35,501 bases of DNA from Runella sp. (GTDB lineage Bacteria; Bacteroidota; Bacteroidia; Cytophagales; Spirosomataceae), in the NCBI RefSeq assembly GCF_027484545.1, contig NZ_JAIXST010000230.1, forward strand, positions 1 through 35,501. Direction: 5' to 3'. The position numbers and the translations under genes are program-made. The notes below the pieces were generated by a model. It did not search any database. It worked only from the letters and a program-made list of their open reading frames with translations, and was not told where the DNA came from. Below are positions 1-9,000 of this stretch, one piece after another. The first letter of the stretch is position 1. Every line of letters begins with the position of its first letter.

Positions 1-1
1 C

Positions 2-40
2 GAACCTGCTCCGATCAATAAGAAGAAACGGAAGAAGTAG
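2..40 (+). CDS. C-terminal fragment of an unidentified gene
   Basis: The first bases read as twelve codons followed by TAG, giving a tail EPAPINKKKRKK. A lysine/arginine-rich end is common on nucleic-acid-binding proteins, but nothing else can be said. Support comes from position: a perfect hairpin begins ten bases after the stop, as expected at a 3' end. The fragment is short enough for the frame to be chance. Confidence 0.4.
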   Translation, partial: EPAPINKKKRKK

Positions 41-49
41 TTTAAAACG

Positions 50-82
50 AGACCTATAAGGTTTTTGAAACCTTATAGGTCT
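50..82. terminator. Perfect palindrome, likely bidirectional terminator and REP-like repeat
   Basis: Two perfectly complementary 15-base arms (50-64 and 68-82, left arm AGACCTATAAGGTTT) flank the loop TTG. Each arm contains most of the smaller dyad AAACCT-N3-AGGTTT. It lies between the + strand gene end at 40 and the minus-strand gene end at 116, so it could terminate both. The same unit recurs at 23361-23421, which argues for a dispersed repeat family. Confidence 0.7.
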
Positions 83-115
83 GCAACCCGTCGAACTGTT
101 ATGCTTCGGGAGATT

Positions 116-1102
116 CTATTTTTCAATCAATTGCTTTAATTCTTCCTTACTTGGCAGAATCGTTTGGTAGCGGCTGGCAAAAATCTGATTATTGCCTTCG
201 GGCAAAGTAATTTCGACCAATGTATCTTTTTTGTCTTTACACAAAATAATGCCAATGGTTTTGTTTTCGTCATCGGTTTTTACGAAACGGTCATAATAAT
301 TGACGTACATCTGCATTTGCCCCAAATCTTGGTGTTTGAGTTTGCCTATTTTTAAATCTATAAGCACAAAACAGCGTAGCAAACGATTATAGAATACAAG
401 GTCAACTCTGAAATGTTCTTCATCAAAGGTAAATCGCACTTGCCTGCCCACAAAGGTAAACCCCTTGCCGAGTTCGAGCAGGAAGGTTTCGAGTTCGGTA
501 ATGAGTTGGTTTTCGAGTTTCGATTCTGAATAAATGGCTTTTTCGGGCAAGCCCACAAACTCCAAAATGTAAGGGTCTTTGATAATATCAGAAGGCTTTT
601 CTATTATTTGCCCTTTTTCGGCAAGCTGTTTCACCGCTTCTTTGTTACGGCTTAATATCAACCTTTCATAAAGCCCCGAATCAAATTGGCGGTCTAATTC
701 TCGCAAACTCCAATTGTTGTTTGCTGCTTCTATCTCATAGAAATTTCGCTCGTTTTCATTCTCAATACGCATGAGTTTGAGGTAATGCGACCATCAAAGA
801 GTAAATTTCCGCAAAGGTGTTGCGGAAATTGAATTTGAGTAAAGAATATACAGTTTCTTCATTCTTTCAAGATTATCAGAAGAAAATCCTTTGCCAAACT
901 CTTTGCTAAGTTTTTTGGATAGTTCTTTCAAAACCTGCTTGCCATAAGTGGCTCGATGTTGCCCTTGCTGCTCGTCTTCAACAACCATACGCCCTATTTC
1001 AAAATAGGTATAGACCATCGTTGTATTGACAGCCGTAATGACTTGCCTACGAGCAAGTTCTATTAACTCAGCTATTTTTGCGTATAAATTTGGGTTTTCC
1101 AT
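116..1102 (-). pseudogene. DUF1016/YhcG-like PD-(D/E)XK nuclease gene interrupted by an in-frame TGA
   Basis: Read from ATG 1102, the first part (LYAKIAELIELARRQV, YFEIGRMVVEDEQQG, EFGKGFSSDNLERM) is the DUF1016 N-terminal domain. The frame then meets TGA at 794-796 and continues unchanged as WSHYLKLMRIENENERNFYE, the start of the DUF1016 C-terminal nuclease domain, with RVDLVFYN and CFVLIDLKIGKL holding the likely metal-binding D and D-x-K. The normal family sequence here is L-S-W-S-H-Y, so the stop replaces a serine; TCA to TGA is one change. There is no frameshift: both halves share one frame, about 328 codons in total, close to the usual family size. Such genes often sit in restriction-modification loci, as here. 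The C-terminal half could still start at ATG 772. A sequencing error cannot be excluded. Confidence 0.85.
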
Positions 1103-1112
1103 GTCATTTCTT

Positions 1113-1331
1113 CTAATATGCCAAAAGTTCATAGGCCCCCGTACTCAGCCCAAAAGTAGGGTCTATTACCAGTACTTCGGCGTGTGTAAGCTCATAGAGT
1201 TTATATACCCGTAGGTCAATCGAAGCGTCGAACCGTTCTGCCTCCAAAGCCTGCGTGTCAAATTTCGGTGTGTTTTTAAGGAAAGCTTCGCTTTGAGCGA
1301 AGCCTTCCTTAATCGCCAATATCTTTTCTAC
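1113..1331 (-). pseudogene. C-terminal remnant of a second Eco57I/type IIG-like methyltransferase
   Basis: The frame is open from just after a TGA at 1332-1334 to a stop at 1113, with no ATG start (only a TTG at 1319). It reads VEKILAIKEG, then DTQALEAE, then IDLRVYKLYELTHAEV and DPTFGLSTGAYE. This resembles the ends of Eco57I/PglX-type methylases (a helix, D-T-x-x-L-E-x-E-I-D, then V-Y-x-L-Y-x-L-T). The adjacent complete methyltransferase already has its own equivalent end (EIEIDEMVNRLYGI), so this is a second, truncated copy fused out of frame to its 3' end. Codons 7-16 fall in the hairpin at 1276-1312, which may be an insertion. A real small protein is unlikely. Confidence 0.6.
1276..1312. 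terminator. Near-perfect hairpin after the methyltransferase gene
   Basis: Arms of 17 bases (1276-1292, TTAAGGAAAGCTTCGCT, and 1296-1312) match with one mismatch around the loop TTG. It begins 16 bases past the methyltransferase stop on the minus strand and is probably its terminator. It lies inside the remnant reading frame. Confidence 0.6.
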
Positions 1332-4300
1332 TCATCTTCTGTTTCTTCAATTTCAACTATTTCTTCTTCCAATTCTTCTACAATAATTTCCTCTTTTGCC
1401 TCAATTCCATACAAACGATTTACCATTTCATCAATTTCAATTTCTATGGGTTTTAGACGTTGATTCATTTCTCCACGTAATATTGCACCATCAAAATACT
1501 CCTTTTTAATTACCAAGCACTCCTCAAACTTTTGATTAAATGCCTGTAAAACACTTTCAGATGGAATTTTGATAGGGAGTTTACGAATGTCATTCATTTG
1601 AATCGCAACTGTACTATTAAAAAATTCACGTAAAACCTTAAAGGCTAAATATGAATTTATGGTCATTACAAAATATTTATCGCCCAAACCTAACTCATCA
1701 TAAAGCGACATTGATTTAACATCATTTACCGACTGCCCTTTTAATCGGCACTTGATATATGATGAATTGGGATTTAATACATCACTCCAACAAAAACCAT
1801 TTTTAAAGAAGAAATTATACCCTTGCCAGCGAGCTTTTGAGTCCGTGCTTAACGTTGAAACTGATTCCTTACTCCAATCAATCAAATAAGGTGTTTCCAA
1901 ATACCAGCGATTTCCTTCTTTGTCGCCTTTGTCGTAAGGTACATAGGTTTGCGTGCCATTGATTCCATTGAGTTTTTGTTCATCAGAAATTTGGCTCACA
2001 TCAAAAACTAATTCATTAGGAATAATGCGATAGAGATACCCTTTACTAAAAATCCTTAACCCATATTGCTCCTTAATGCCGTCGAATAACTGCCAAATAT
2101 CTTGTTCTGTCAGGCTTTCTAATACATCTTTTACATCTTTTTCACTTTCACAATCAGCCAAAATTTCAAAATTATCAATGATTTGATTTTCACCTTGTAT
2201 GGCTTCCCAAAGTTTTTGTACTCTGGTAGCACGGCAACGGTCGGCAAAACGAGAATCTGAGCGATAGCCAACAAAGTTGCCATTATTTCCAGTGGCAAGT
2301 CCTTGTCCGCCATCTGTAAGTAAGCCAATTAAGGCAAAATCATTCGCCTTTAAATTCTTGATATGTTTTTGTATCAAGGCTCTATTATTTTCGATTTGCC
2401 TTGATGTTTCTATTTTGCTCCACCAGTTATCAAAGATTGGTCTGGCAGGTTTTATTATTTTTTCAAGTATTTGGCAATTGTATTCGGTAGGTGAAAAAAT
2501 GGCGTAATTGATGGCTTTTCGGTAGGTTTCAAAAGATAATTGAAATTTCAGTAGCGGAGAATTTACATCTTTATAAACATTGTCGCCGTCGCAGTTATGA
2601 GAAACTTCCCATTTGGGCGTATCATGCCCCAACGCACCAAATGTTTTATCTAAAATTCTTTCCCAACCTGCCAAGTTTTCTTTGGAGGTTTTGATTTGCT
2701 GCCATTCGCTTTCTGAAATATTAAAAGAAGCAGCGGAAGGTTTACGAATATCTATATAAACTAAGGCTGGTTTACCAACTGCACTTTCTTTTTTCAACGA
2801 AAAAATGGCAGTATCAACCAATGCGGCAAATGCTTTTGGGGTGTTGATAATTTCGGTTATGCTACATTCAGGCACTTTTTGCTCAAAATCCAATAAACCT
2901 TCGCTTGGTTTCTGAATTCCCAGAAACTCCATTCGCATATTCTTTTTGGTTTGGAGCGTAAGAAAAGTATCGGAGGTAATATAACTTAGCAGACCACCTT
3001 TTTTGAGTAATTCCAAGCCACGTATTGTAAAATGATTATAGAGGTCATCGCAATAGCCATATTCTTCTACCATTTTTTTGCTTTGCCCCATGCTACTAAT
3101 CTGTTTGGTGTTTACATAAGGCGGATTGCCAATTACAACGTCGAAGCCAGCATTAGGATTTTCTTTGCTAAATATGCCAGGAAACACTACCCTTTCGATG
3201 AAATAATCTTTAATGGTATTTCTGAAAATTGCCAACTCGCCAAGCTCATTGGCTAAGGCAGCTTCTTTTTTTCTGTGTTTGGCAATTTCTCTTTCAGTTG
3301 CTTTATTTGCTACCAATTGATTAATAGTGGTGCGAACCAAGTTAAGTTCTTTTGTAATAGCTTCGGTTTTGCTATCTACTACTTTTTCTAAGAGTTTTAT
3401 TATTTTTGATTTTATTTCTTCTTTTGTGCCAAATCGGTCGCTTTTTGCAATAAAGTATTGATTTTCGAGGTTTACGAGTTCTTTTAAGAGATTTTCGTTA
3501 TCAACCAAGTCTATAAACTGATTCAGATTTTGGGTTTTGTAAAACCGATATAAGGAATTTTTCTTGTAAAACTTAAATTCCAGATTAGGCAATGGTTTGA
3601 GGTTATAGTTGGGTTTTGTGAAATCAACTCTCTGTTCAACAATCAACGAAAGCCAGCAACGAAGTTTGGTAATTTCAATGGCATATTCCAATAAATCTAT
3701 GCCAAACAAGCAATTTCGGAGTAACCCTAATTTTTTAATGTAGCGAATTTGCCCATCGGCAAACATTTCGGCAATATGCTCTCTAAAATCACCATCTTTT
3801 GATTTCATCATTTCCGACACCCATATTTTTCCATCAGGGTCAACTGTTGTCAGTACTTGCATCATTTCTTCAAGCATACCCATCGGAAATGCTCCCGAAC
3901 CGCAAGCTGGGTCGAGTACCGTAGTGTCGAGTAATTTATGAATAATTTGTTTGCCATTTTCGGGTTTTACTTCGGTATCCAAATGTTTGAGCAAGGTACT
4001 TTTACACATATAGGAAACCACAGGGCGAGGCGTATAAAAAGCACCTGCATTTTTTCGAGCAGCATCTTTTGTATCGTCGCTTTGTTCCGCCAGAAGGTTC
4101 TCAAATATTCGACCTAACATTTCGGGGTCAACGGCTATTTCTTCTTCAAGTGGTGTATTTTCAGCAATTGTAAATTTATAACGAGCCAAAATACCATTCA
4201 AACCTTTCTCTTTATTCAAAAACAAATGGTCAGGCACAACAAAAGCATTGTTTACTTTGTCTAATTCACACCAATCGTTTTGATGAATATCGAATAAGCC

Positions 4301-5332
4301 GCCATTGAGATACGGAGAAAAAAAAATATGCTTTTTGATTTCATCAATGTTATCAAACGAAGAAGCATATACATCAAATAAGTCTGTTTCACGCTCTTTG
4401 TGTTCTCTATTGAGGGCATTGAAAAACAAATTTTGCAAGATAAACTTGTAATAAGATGTACCTTCTTGCTTGGATTTTATAAGGTCATTTTCATCGCCAT
4501 TGCCAAACTCTGGTAACAGTAAATCTTCTTTAACCACATCAAGTTCTTTCAAAAACCAAATAAAAATCAAACGAGCAATCAAACGAACCGTAAAGTCCTT
4601 ATGTTTTTCTGACTTTGCAGATTCACTTGGTATTTTTATTTCATTGGTAGCTTTGTTGAACCATTCAATAATATCTTCGTAGAATTTTTTATTAAGAACC
4701 GAAATAGAGAAAACAGACTGCCAATAATAGTAAAGTTGAGTAAATTTTTTAATAGCATTGTTTCCTTCGGTTGGAATAACTAACTTTTTTAAAATTTCGC
4801 TATGTCCTCGGTGGGGCTGCTTGATAGAAATATCACGGAGCAAGGAAACCTTGCCAATTTTTTCACCTTCCCGATAATCGCTTTCATTTCGGCTAATTCT
4901 TTCAGCATTTGAAAATGAAATACAATCAGCATATCGAAAAACTACTGTAACAGGATTCCCTTTATCGTTGGTATTAAATATTTTGTTGCACAGCCGAGTA
5001 AGTTCGGCAAGCTGTGAGCGAGTCGGTAGTTTCAGGTTTTCTAATTTTAGAGTCATACCTACAATAAGTATGAAGTCATAATCTGCATTTTTGATGTCGT
5101 TTTCGTCAATGTTTCTTGTTTGGTCAAAAGCCTTATCATCCACCGTTCCTAACACAAAAATATCGTCAATGAGTGCGTGGGCAGGATTTTTGATGTTATA
5201 CGCTTCCCCAAATACATCTTTAGGACTGGCGGGCAATTCGTCCAAATAGTTGATTGGAATATGTAAATCTTCAAAAAAACTTTTCATGGCTTTGATGAAA
5301 GGTAGGGTGGCAAAGTTTTTGAGGGTGGTCAT
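1328..5332 (-). CDS. Eco57I-type N6-adenine DNA methyltransferase with C-terminal specificity region
   Basis: This 1334-residue protein probably methylates adenine within a specific DNA site, protecting self DNA for the system whose motor is encoded just upstream. Visible motifs: NAGAFYTP (from residue 428), SAM-binding DPACGSGAF (from 474), FGIDLLEYAIEITKLRCWL (helix after motif I), and the catalytic NPPY (736-739). About 430 residues precede the methylase core, with no nuclease motif that I can see. The roughly 550 residues after NPPY should include target recognition; the end is strongly acidic (EELEEEIVEIEETEDE). Size and order resemble type IIG, type ISP or BREX PglX enzymes, but the nuclease and helicase are on a separate protein. 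ATG 5332 is a clear start. A 139-base gap with a perfect hairpin separates it from the helicase gene. Confidence 0.85.
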   Translation of the reverse strand: MTTLKNFATLPFIKAMKSFFEDLHIPINYLDELPASPKDVFGEAYNIKNPAHALIDDIFVLGTVDDKAFDQTRNIDENDIKNADYDFILIVGMTLKLENLKLPTRSQLAELTRLCNKIFNTNDKGNPVTVVFRYADCISFSNAERISRNESDYREGEKIGKVSLLRDISIKQPHRGHSEILKKLVIPTEGNNAIKKFTQLYYYWQSVFSISVLNKKFYEDIIEWFNKATNEIKIPSESAKSEKHKDFTVRLIARLIFIWFLKELDVVKEDLLLPEFGNGDENDLIKSKQEGTSYYKFILQNLFFNALNREHKERETDLFDVYASSFDNIDEIKKHIFFSPYLNGGLFDIHQNDWCELDKVNNAFVVPDHLFLNKEKGLNGILARYKFTIAENTPLEEEIAVDPEMLGRIFENLLAEQSDDTKDAARKNAGAFYTPRPVVSYMCKSTLLKHLDTEVKPENGKQIIHKLLDTTVLDPACGSGAFPMGMLEEMMQVLTTVDPDGKIWVSEMMKSKDGDFREHIAEMFADGQIRYIKKLGLLRNCLFGIDLLEYAIEITKLRCWLSLIVEQRVDFTKPNYNLKPLPNLEFKFYKKNSLYRFYKTQNLNQFIDLVDNENLLKELVNLENQYFIAKSDRFGTKEEIKSKIIKLLEKVVDSKTEAITKELNLVRTTINQLVANKATEREIAKHRKKEAALANELGELAIFRNTIKDYFIERVVFPGIFSKENPNAGFDVVIGNPPYVNTKQISSMGQSKKMVEEYGYCDDLYNHFTIRGLELLKKGGLLSYITSDTFLTLQTKKNMRMEFLGIQKPSEGLLDFEQKVPECSITEIINTPKAFAALVDTAIFSLKKESAVGKPALVYIDIRKPSAASFNISESEWQQIKTSKENLAGWERILDKTFGALGHDTPKWEVSHNCDGDNVYKDVNSPLLKFQLSFETYRKAINYAIFSPTEYNCQILEKIIKPARPIFDNWWSKIETSRQIENNRALIQKHIKNLKANDFALIGLLTDGGQGLATGNNGNFVGYRSDSRFADRCRATRVQKLWEAIQGENQIIDNFEILADCESEKDVKDVLESLTEQDIWQLFDGIKEQYGLRIFSKGYLYRIIPNELVFDVSQISDEQKLNGINGTQTYVPYDKGDKEGNRWYLETPYLIDWSKESVSTLSTDSKARWQGYNFFFKNGFCWSDVLNPNSSYIKCRLKGQSVNDVKSMSLYDELGLGDKYFVMTINSYLAFKVLREFFNSTVAIQMNDIRKLPIKIPSESVLQAFNQKFEECLVIKKEYFDGAILRGEMNQRLKPIEIEIDEMVNRLYGIEAKEEIIVEELEEEIVEIEETEDE

Positions 5333-5411
5333 TTTATGATGGTTTGTAACTATCCAAGTAATGATTGGCGAATTGAGAATGATATTTTATACCTAATTGT
5401 TGATTTTCTGG

Positions 5412-5454
5412 TTTTACTCAATTCTTGGGATTCCATCCCAAGAATTGAGTAAAA
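5412..5454. terminator. Perfect 19-bp hairpin between helicase and methyltransferase genes
   Basis: Arms 5412-5430 (TTTTACTCAATTCTTGGGA) and 5436-5454 are perfectly complementary around the loop TTCCA. It starts 18 bases beyond the helicase stop and lies 80 bases before the methyltransferase ATG, with A-rich and T-rich arm ends. It could be a terminator, an attenuator, or an mRNA-stabilising structure within the operon. Confidence 0.7.
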
Positions 5455-5471
5455 TTAAACATCTACTTTTT

Positions 5472-8400
5472 TTATTTATTTACCACAAACCACGCAATCA
5501 AGTCAAAATTTTCTTTGGTAAATTTTGCACTGAGGTTTCCTTCGGTTTTTAGGGCATTTATAGCGGTTTTGCTTCCAGTTTTCAATTTATTAAGCATTCC
5601 GAGCGATGCGGCACCCATTTTTTGTTTTACTGTGCCATCTTCCGCAATTTCTTCTTCAATTGTTTGGCTTTTGAGCCATGCTTCAATGGCACTGGTCAAT
5701 AGCTTAATAGCTTCGGGTTCGCCGTTATCAATGGGTTTTGGTACTTTTCGGTTTTCGTCCTTATGCTTGGCAAGAGCCTGTAAAACCTCCTTTTGATTCA
5801 ACAAAACAGCTTTTCCTTCATAATTAATATAAATGAGTTCATGCCCTTTATATTGGTGTGACAACGCCTTTGGTGGTTTCGTCGGATAGCCCATCAAAGC
5901 AATGATGCCTTCTTGTCTACAAATATCGGGCTGTGGTGCAAAGCCTGTGTAAACACCTTTTGGCATTGATTCATAGTAATGTCGTTGTGCTTTTAGTTCT
6001 TCCGAAAGGTCTTGTCTGAATGTTTCAAGCGAAAAATCATCAAAGCCGAGTGTCTCCTCTCCATCAATTTCCTCCCATGACGACTGCATTTGCTCCATCA
6101 TTCGGGCATTTTGCTTTTGTTCGAGGTTTTCATCTTCTGCCATTTCTCTGAAAGTATCCGAAAACTCAAGATGCACCTCAGAGCCAGCCAATTTCATGGT
6201 CGCCATGCGTTGTTCGATTCTGCCTTGCAGGTTCAGATAAGCATTGATATTGTCAGAAGGCCAAAAATTAATGCCGAAAATCTGGCTATTAGGCGAACCA
6301 AGTCTATCTACACGCCCCATACGTTGGATAACTCTTACAGGATTCCAATGAATATCATAGTTTATTACCATGTCACAATCTTGCAGGTTTTGTCCTTCGC
6401 TGAGTGTATCAGTGGCTATTAAAATATCAATAGGTTTTAGCAGTTTTTGATAGGTTTTCTTATCATGTTCTGCCATCCAGATTTGCCATTCGTCAAACTG
6501 TTTATTGATGGGCAAATCGGAGCTACTTGGCGAAAACGACCACTCTTTTTCTTTAAAAAGTTTGGTAAAGGGAGCGAAACGTTCGAGGATTGGTTCAAAG
6601 AGTTTGGTTTCAGCCGTTTCGTCCGAAACCTTAGAAGCATCACCTGATACGACTGCAATTTTGTCAAAACCTCTTGCTAATAGTTGTTCATAGAGATAGA
6701 AAGCAGTGTCTTTATAGACCGTAAAAATGATAACTTTATTGTTATTATTGTTTGCCCCTTTTTGTCGCTTGGCGTTGATTCGGTCAATCAAAGCGGTTAG
6801 TTTTTCATCTTCTGAATGATAATTATTGGGTTTCTTGACCTCAATAGTTAGTTTCTCTTCAAATTTTGTAAGATTGGTTTTTAATAAATCTAAAGCCTCA
6901 ATATCTTTTTTGAGGTCTTTTTTGTAGGCTTTAAGGTTGCCCGCTTGGTCGATGACTGATAGTTTGATAGGTCGTTTTTTTCCAAGGCTGAAACCTTCTA
7001 ATTTTTCTGAGAATTCTTCATCTATTTGCTCTAAATCGTCAGATATTACGGTGTCTTTTTTTGTTTTTTCATACTCATCAATTTTATTTAGAGCATTTTG
7101 GTGGTGTCCTTGTATTTTTTCGATGGTTGATTGAAACGAAAACCATGAAGATTCTAAGCGTTTTACCATCAAAATATACATCATTTTTACCAAAAAACGG
7201 TCTCGTTGTAGCTCATCATCTAATACTGATATGTCAGATTTTTCACCTTTTTTCTTAGCTTCTAATCTTTTCTTACGGTCTTCGGCACTTTCAGTATAAT
7301 AAGAAGGCTGATAACCCGATAGCATGGGTGGAAAATGATTGAACAACTCATCAAAATTGTCAAAATTGCCAATTTTTCGAGGGGTAACAAAAATATTCTC
7401 AGGTTTGGTTTTAATCGGAAATTTCAACCCATCTTGCTGCCCTTGAATCATCTTTCGAGTTCGAGCAACAGTGAGATTATCAGTTAAGTGAAAAAAATTG
7501 GCATTGAGATTTTGGACAAAATCTGCAATTTTAGGTTTGGGGTCTTCTGTCCATTTGTTGAATTCTTTTTGTGCAATTCTAAACGTTGAATCAATACTTT
7601 TAATATCAAGTGTTTCTCTAAAACCATCATTTCTTCCAGCCACAATTAATTTGAATTGATTTCTAATATCCATCAAAGAATTATTAATAGGTGTAGCTGA
7701 GAGCATTAAGACTTTTACATCTTCGTTTTTGGCTAATATTTTTTCTACTAAAAACTTATATCGCTTAGATTTATCATTCCTCAAATTATGGCTTTCATCA
7801 ATGACAAATAGCTTTGGCTTTTTATTTATAAATAAGCTATCAGCTCTATCTTTATATTTCTCCATCAAGCCTTCAGACATATCACTGTGAAACCGCATAA
7901 AATATTCAAACTCATCTTTTTCAAATTTAGAATTTTGATGCTTTTTATATTTTAGCCAGTTGTGTTGCAGCTTTTTAGGACAAACTAATATAACTTCTCG
8001 TCCCTGTAATTCATAAAACTTCATTACAGCCAATGCACTCCAAGTTTTTCCAAGACCAACGGCATCAGCTAAAATCGCTCCATTGTATTTTTGTAACATC
8101 TTGATTAAACTCAACACTCCTTTCTGCTGAAATTCAAATAAAGTATTATAGATACTTGAATTCTCTAAACGCCCGATTTGCCTACTAAACTCAGGATTGT
8201 CATTTTCTTTCAATAAATCCTGCGCAAAAAGCTCAAAAAGCACTTTATAGTATAATTCTTTTGGAGTATATTCAACGAATACCTTCTTAATCTCATCTAT
8301 TAAGTATTGTTTAAATGGTTTTTGCTCAGTTTTACCATCTGGATGTTGAATTGTTTTATATGCGTGTGCTTGTGGTCGATTCCATAAGTTATTGAACCAT

Positions 8401-8900
8401 TCGACAAGGACTTGATACTGTGGATCGGAGCCAAAACTGGCGATATTTAGCTCAATATTGTTGGCAATCTTCATCCCAACGCCAGCTTCTGTCAAATTTG
8501 AGCTGCCAGAAATGTAGTAATCTTTTTGAGGGTCTTTTGCAGTGTTTTTAAAGAGATAGACTTTTGCATGACAAAAGTTTGGTTCTAATGTTTTAGCATG
8601 AACATTATCTAATTCTAAAAATGCAACAGCTTCTTTTGCCAAATGGCTAAGCTTTATTGCCGCTTCAACACTAATATTTTCATTGAGAAGGTCTAAGGCA
8701 CGGTCACGGTTTTCGTCAAAATTTACAATATCACCAAGTACGAAGCGGTATTCGTTAATTTTTTCTTGTGTAACTTTAGAAAGAAATGCCAATACTCCAA
8801 TCGTAAAATAGCCAGTAACTATTGACAAGCTACCGTTATTGGTATAATTACTTATCCATTCATGGACTTTTAGATTATCATTTTCGTTGTCAAGAATCAT
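5472..8900 (-). CDS. PLD-nuclease/SNF2-like helicase fusion of a restriction-type defence system
   Basis: This 1142-residue protein starts with a phospholipase D-like nuclease domain: H111-A-K113 with SGSSNLTEAGVG (131-142) and E150, a single HKD-type half-site that would act as a dimer. A superfamily 2 helicase follows: Q-motif-like FEFQQKG (about 256), Walker A ADAVGLGKT (K285), DESH (368-371), SATPINN (401), then the second RecA lobe with VIIFTVYKDTAFYLYEQL, ATDTLSEGQNLQ and QRMGRVDRLGS (about residues 857-868). This looks like an ATP-driven translocase coupled to DNA cleavage, with specificity likely given by the methyltransferase encoded next. The organisation recalls type ISP enzymes split in two, with PLD in place of an Mrr nuclease; DISARM also uses PLD and SNF2 proteins, but its DrmA and DrmB are not here. 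Function is inferred. Confidence 0.85.
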   Translation of the reverse strand: MILDNENDNLKVHEWISNYTNNGSLSIVTGYFTIGVLAFLSKVTQEKINEYRFVLGDIVNFDENRDRALDLLNENISVEAAIKLSHLAKEAVAFLELDNVHAKTLEPNFCHAKVYLFKNTAKDPQKDYYISGSSNLTEAGVGMKIANNIELNIASFGSDPQYQVLVEWFNNLWNRPQAHAYKTIQHPDGKTEQKPFKQYLIDEIKKVFVEYTPKELYYKVLFELFAQDLLKENDNPEFSRQIGRLENSSIYNTLFEFQQKGVLSLIKMLQKYNGAILADAVGLGKTWSALAVMKFYELQGREVILVCPKKLQHNWLKYKKHQNSKFEKDEFEYFMRFHSDMSEGLMEKYKDRADSLFINKKPKLFVIDESHNLRNDKSKRYKFLVEKILAKNEDVKVLMLSATPINNSLMDIRNQFKLIVAGRNDGFRETLDIKSIDSTFRIAQKEFNKWTEDPKPKIADFVQNLNANFFHLTDNLTVARTRKMIQGQQDGLKFPIKTKPENIFVTPRKIGNFDNFDELFNHFPPMLSGYQPSYYTESAEDRKKRLEAKKKGEKSDISVLDDELQRDRFLVKMMYILMVKRLESSWFSFQSTIEKIQGHHQNALNKIDEYEKTKKDTVISDDLEQIDEEFSEKLEGFSLGKKRPIKLSVIDQAGNLKAYKKDLKKDIEALDLLKTNLTKFEEKLTIEVKKPNNYHSEDEKLTALIDRINAKRQKGANNNNNKVIIFTVYKDTAFYLYEQLLARGFDKIAVVSGDASKVSDETAETKLFEPILERFAPFTKLFKEKEWSFSPSSSDLPINKQFDEWQIWMAEHDKKTYQKLLKPIDILIATDTLSEGQNLQDCDMVINYDIHWNPVRVIQRMGRVDRLGSPNSQIFGINFWPSDNINAYLNLQGRIEQRMATMKLAGSEVHLEFSDTFREMAEDENLEQKQNARMMEQMQSSWEEIDGEETLGFDDFSLETFRQDLSEELKAQRHYYESMPKGVYTGFAPQPDICRQEGIIALMGYPTKPPKALSHQYKGHELIYINYEGKAVLLNQKEVLQALAKHKDENRKVPKPIDNGEPEAIKLLTSAIEAWLKSQTIEEEIAEDGTVKQKMGAASLGMLNKLKTGSKTAINALKTEGNLSAKFTKENFDLIAWFVVNK

Positions 8901-8908
8901 TTTTATGA

Positions 8909-8992
8909 TTTGTTTACCTACATTTCAAATGTCACTATGAAGCAAAAAATACTTCTTGTATCTAATTTACTAATTTTTAAGTTTGTTTACCT
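8909..8992 (-). promoter_or_regulatory. Pair of 11-bp direct repeats upstream of the defence operon
   Basis: On the minus strand AGGTAAACAAA occurs exactly twice, at 8982-8992 and 8909-8919, the second ending eight bases before the helicase ATG. The spacing of 73 bases between copies is about seven helical turns. This could be a regulator binding pair or a translation-control element. No good TTTG/TAnnTTTG promoter was found between them. Confidence 0.35.
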
Positions 8993-9000
8993 CAAATTCT

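Noticed and set aside
794-796. TGA in the DUF1016 gene as a selenocysteine or recoding site
   Set aside because: The family has serine at this place, no catalytic role for selenocysteine is known there, and I saw no clear stem-loop specific to the following bases. A nonsense mutation is simpler.
1113-1319. Independent 68-residue gene
   Set aside because: It has no ATG, contains a terminator-like palindrome, and resembles the tail of a much larger methylase family.
1328-8900. Assignment of the helicase/methylase pair to BREX or DISARM
   Set aside because: No BrxA, BrxB, BrxC, PglZ, DrmA or DrmB gene is present in the window; only single shared domain types match.
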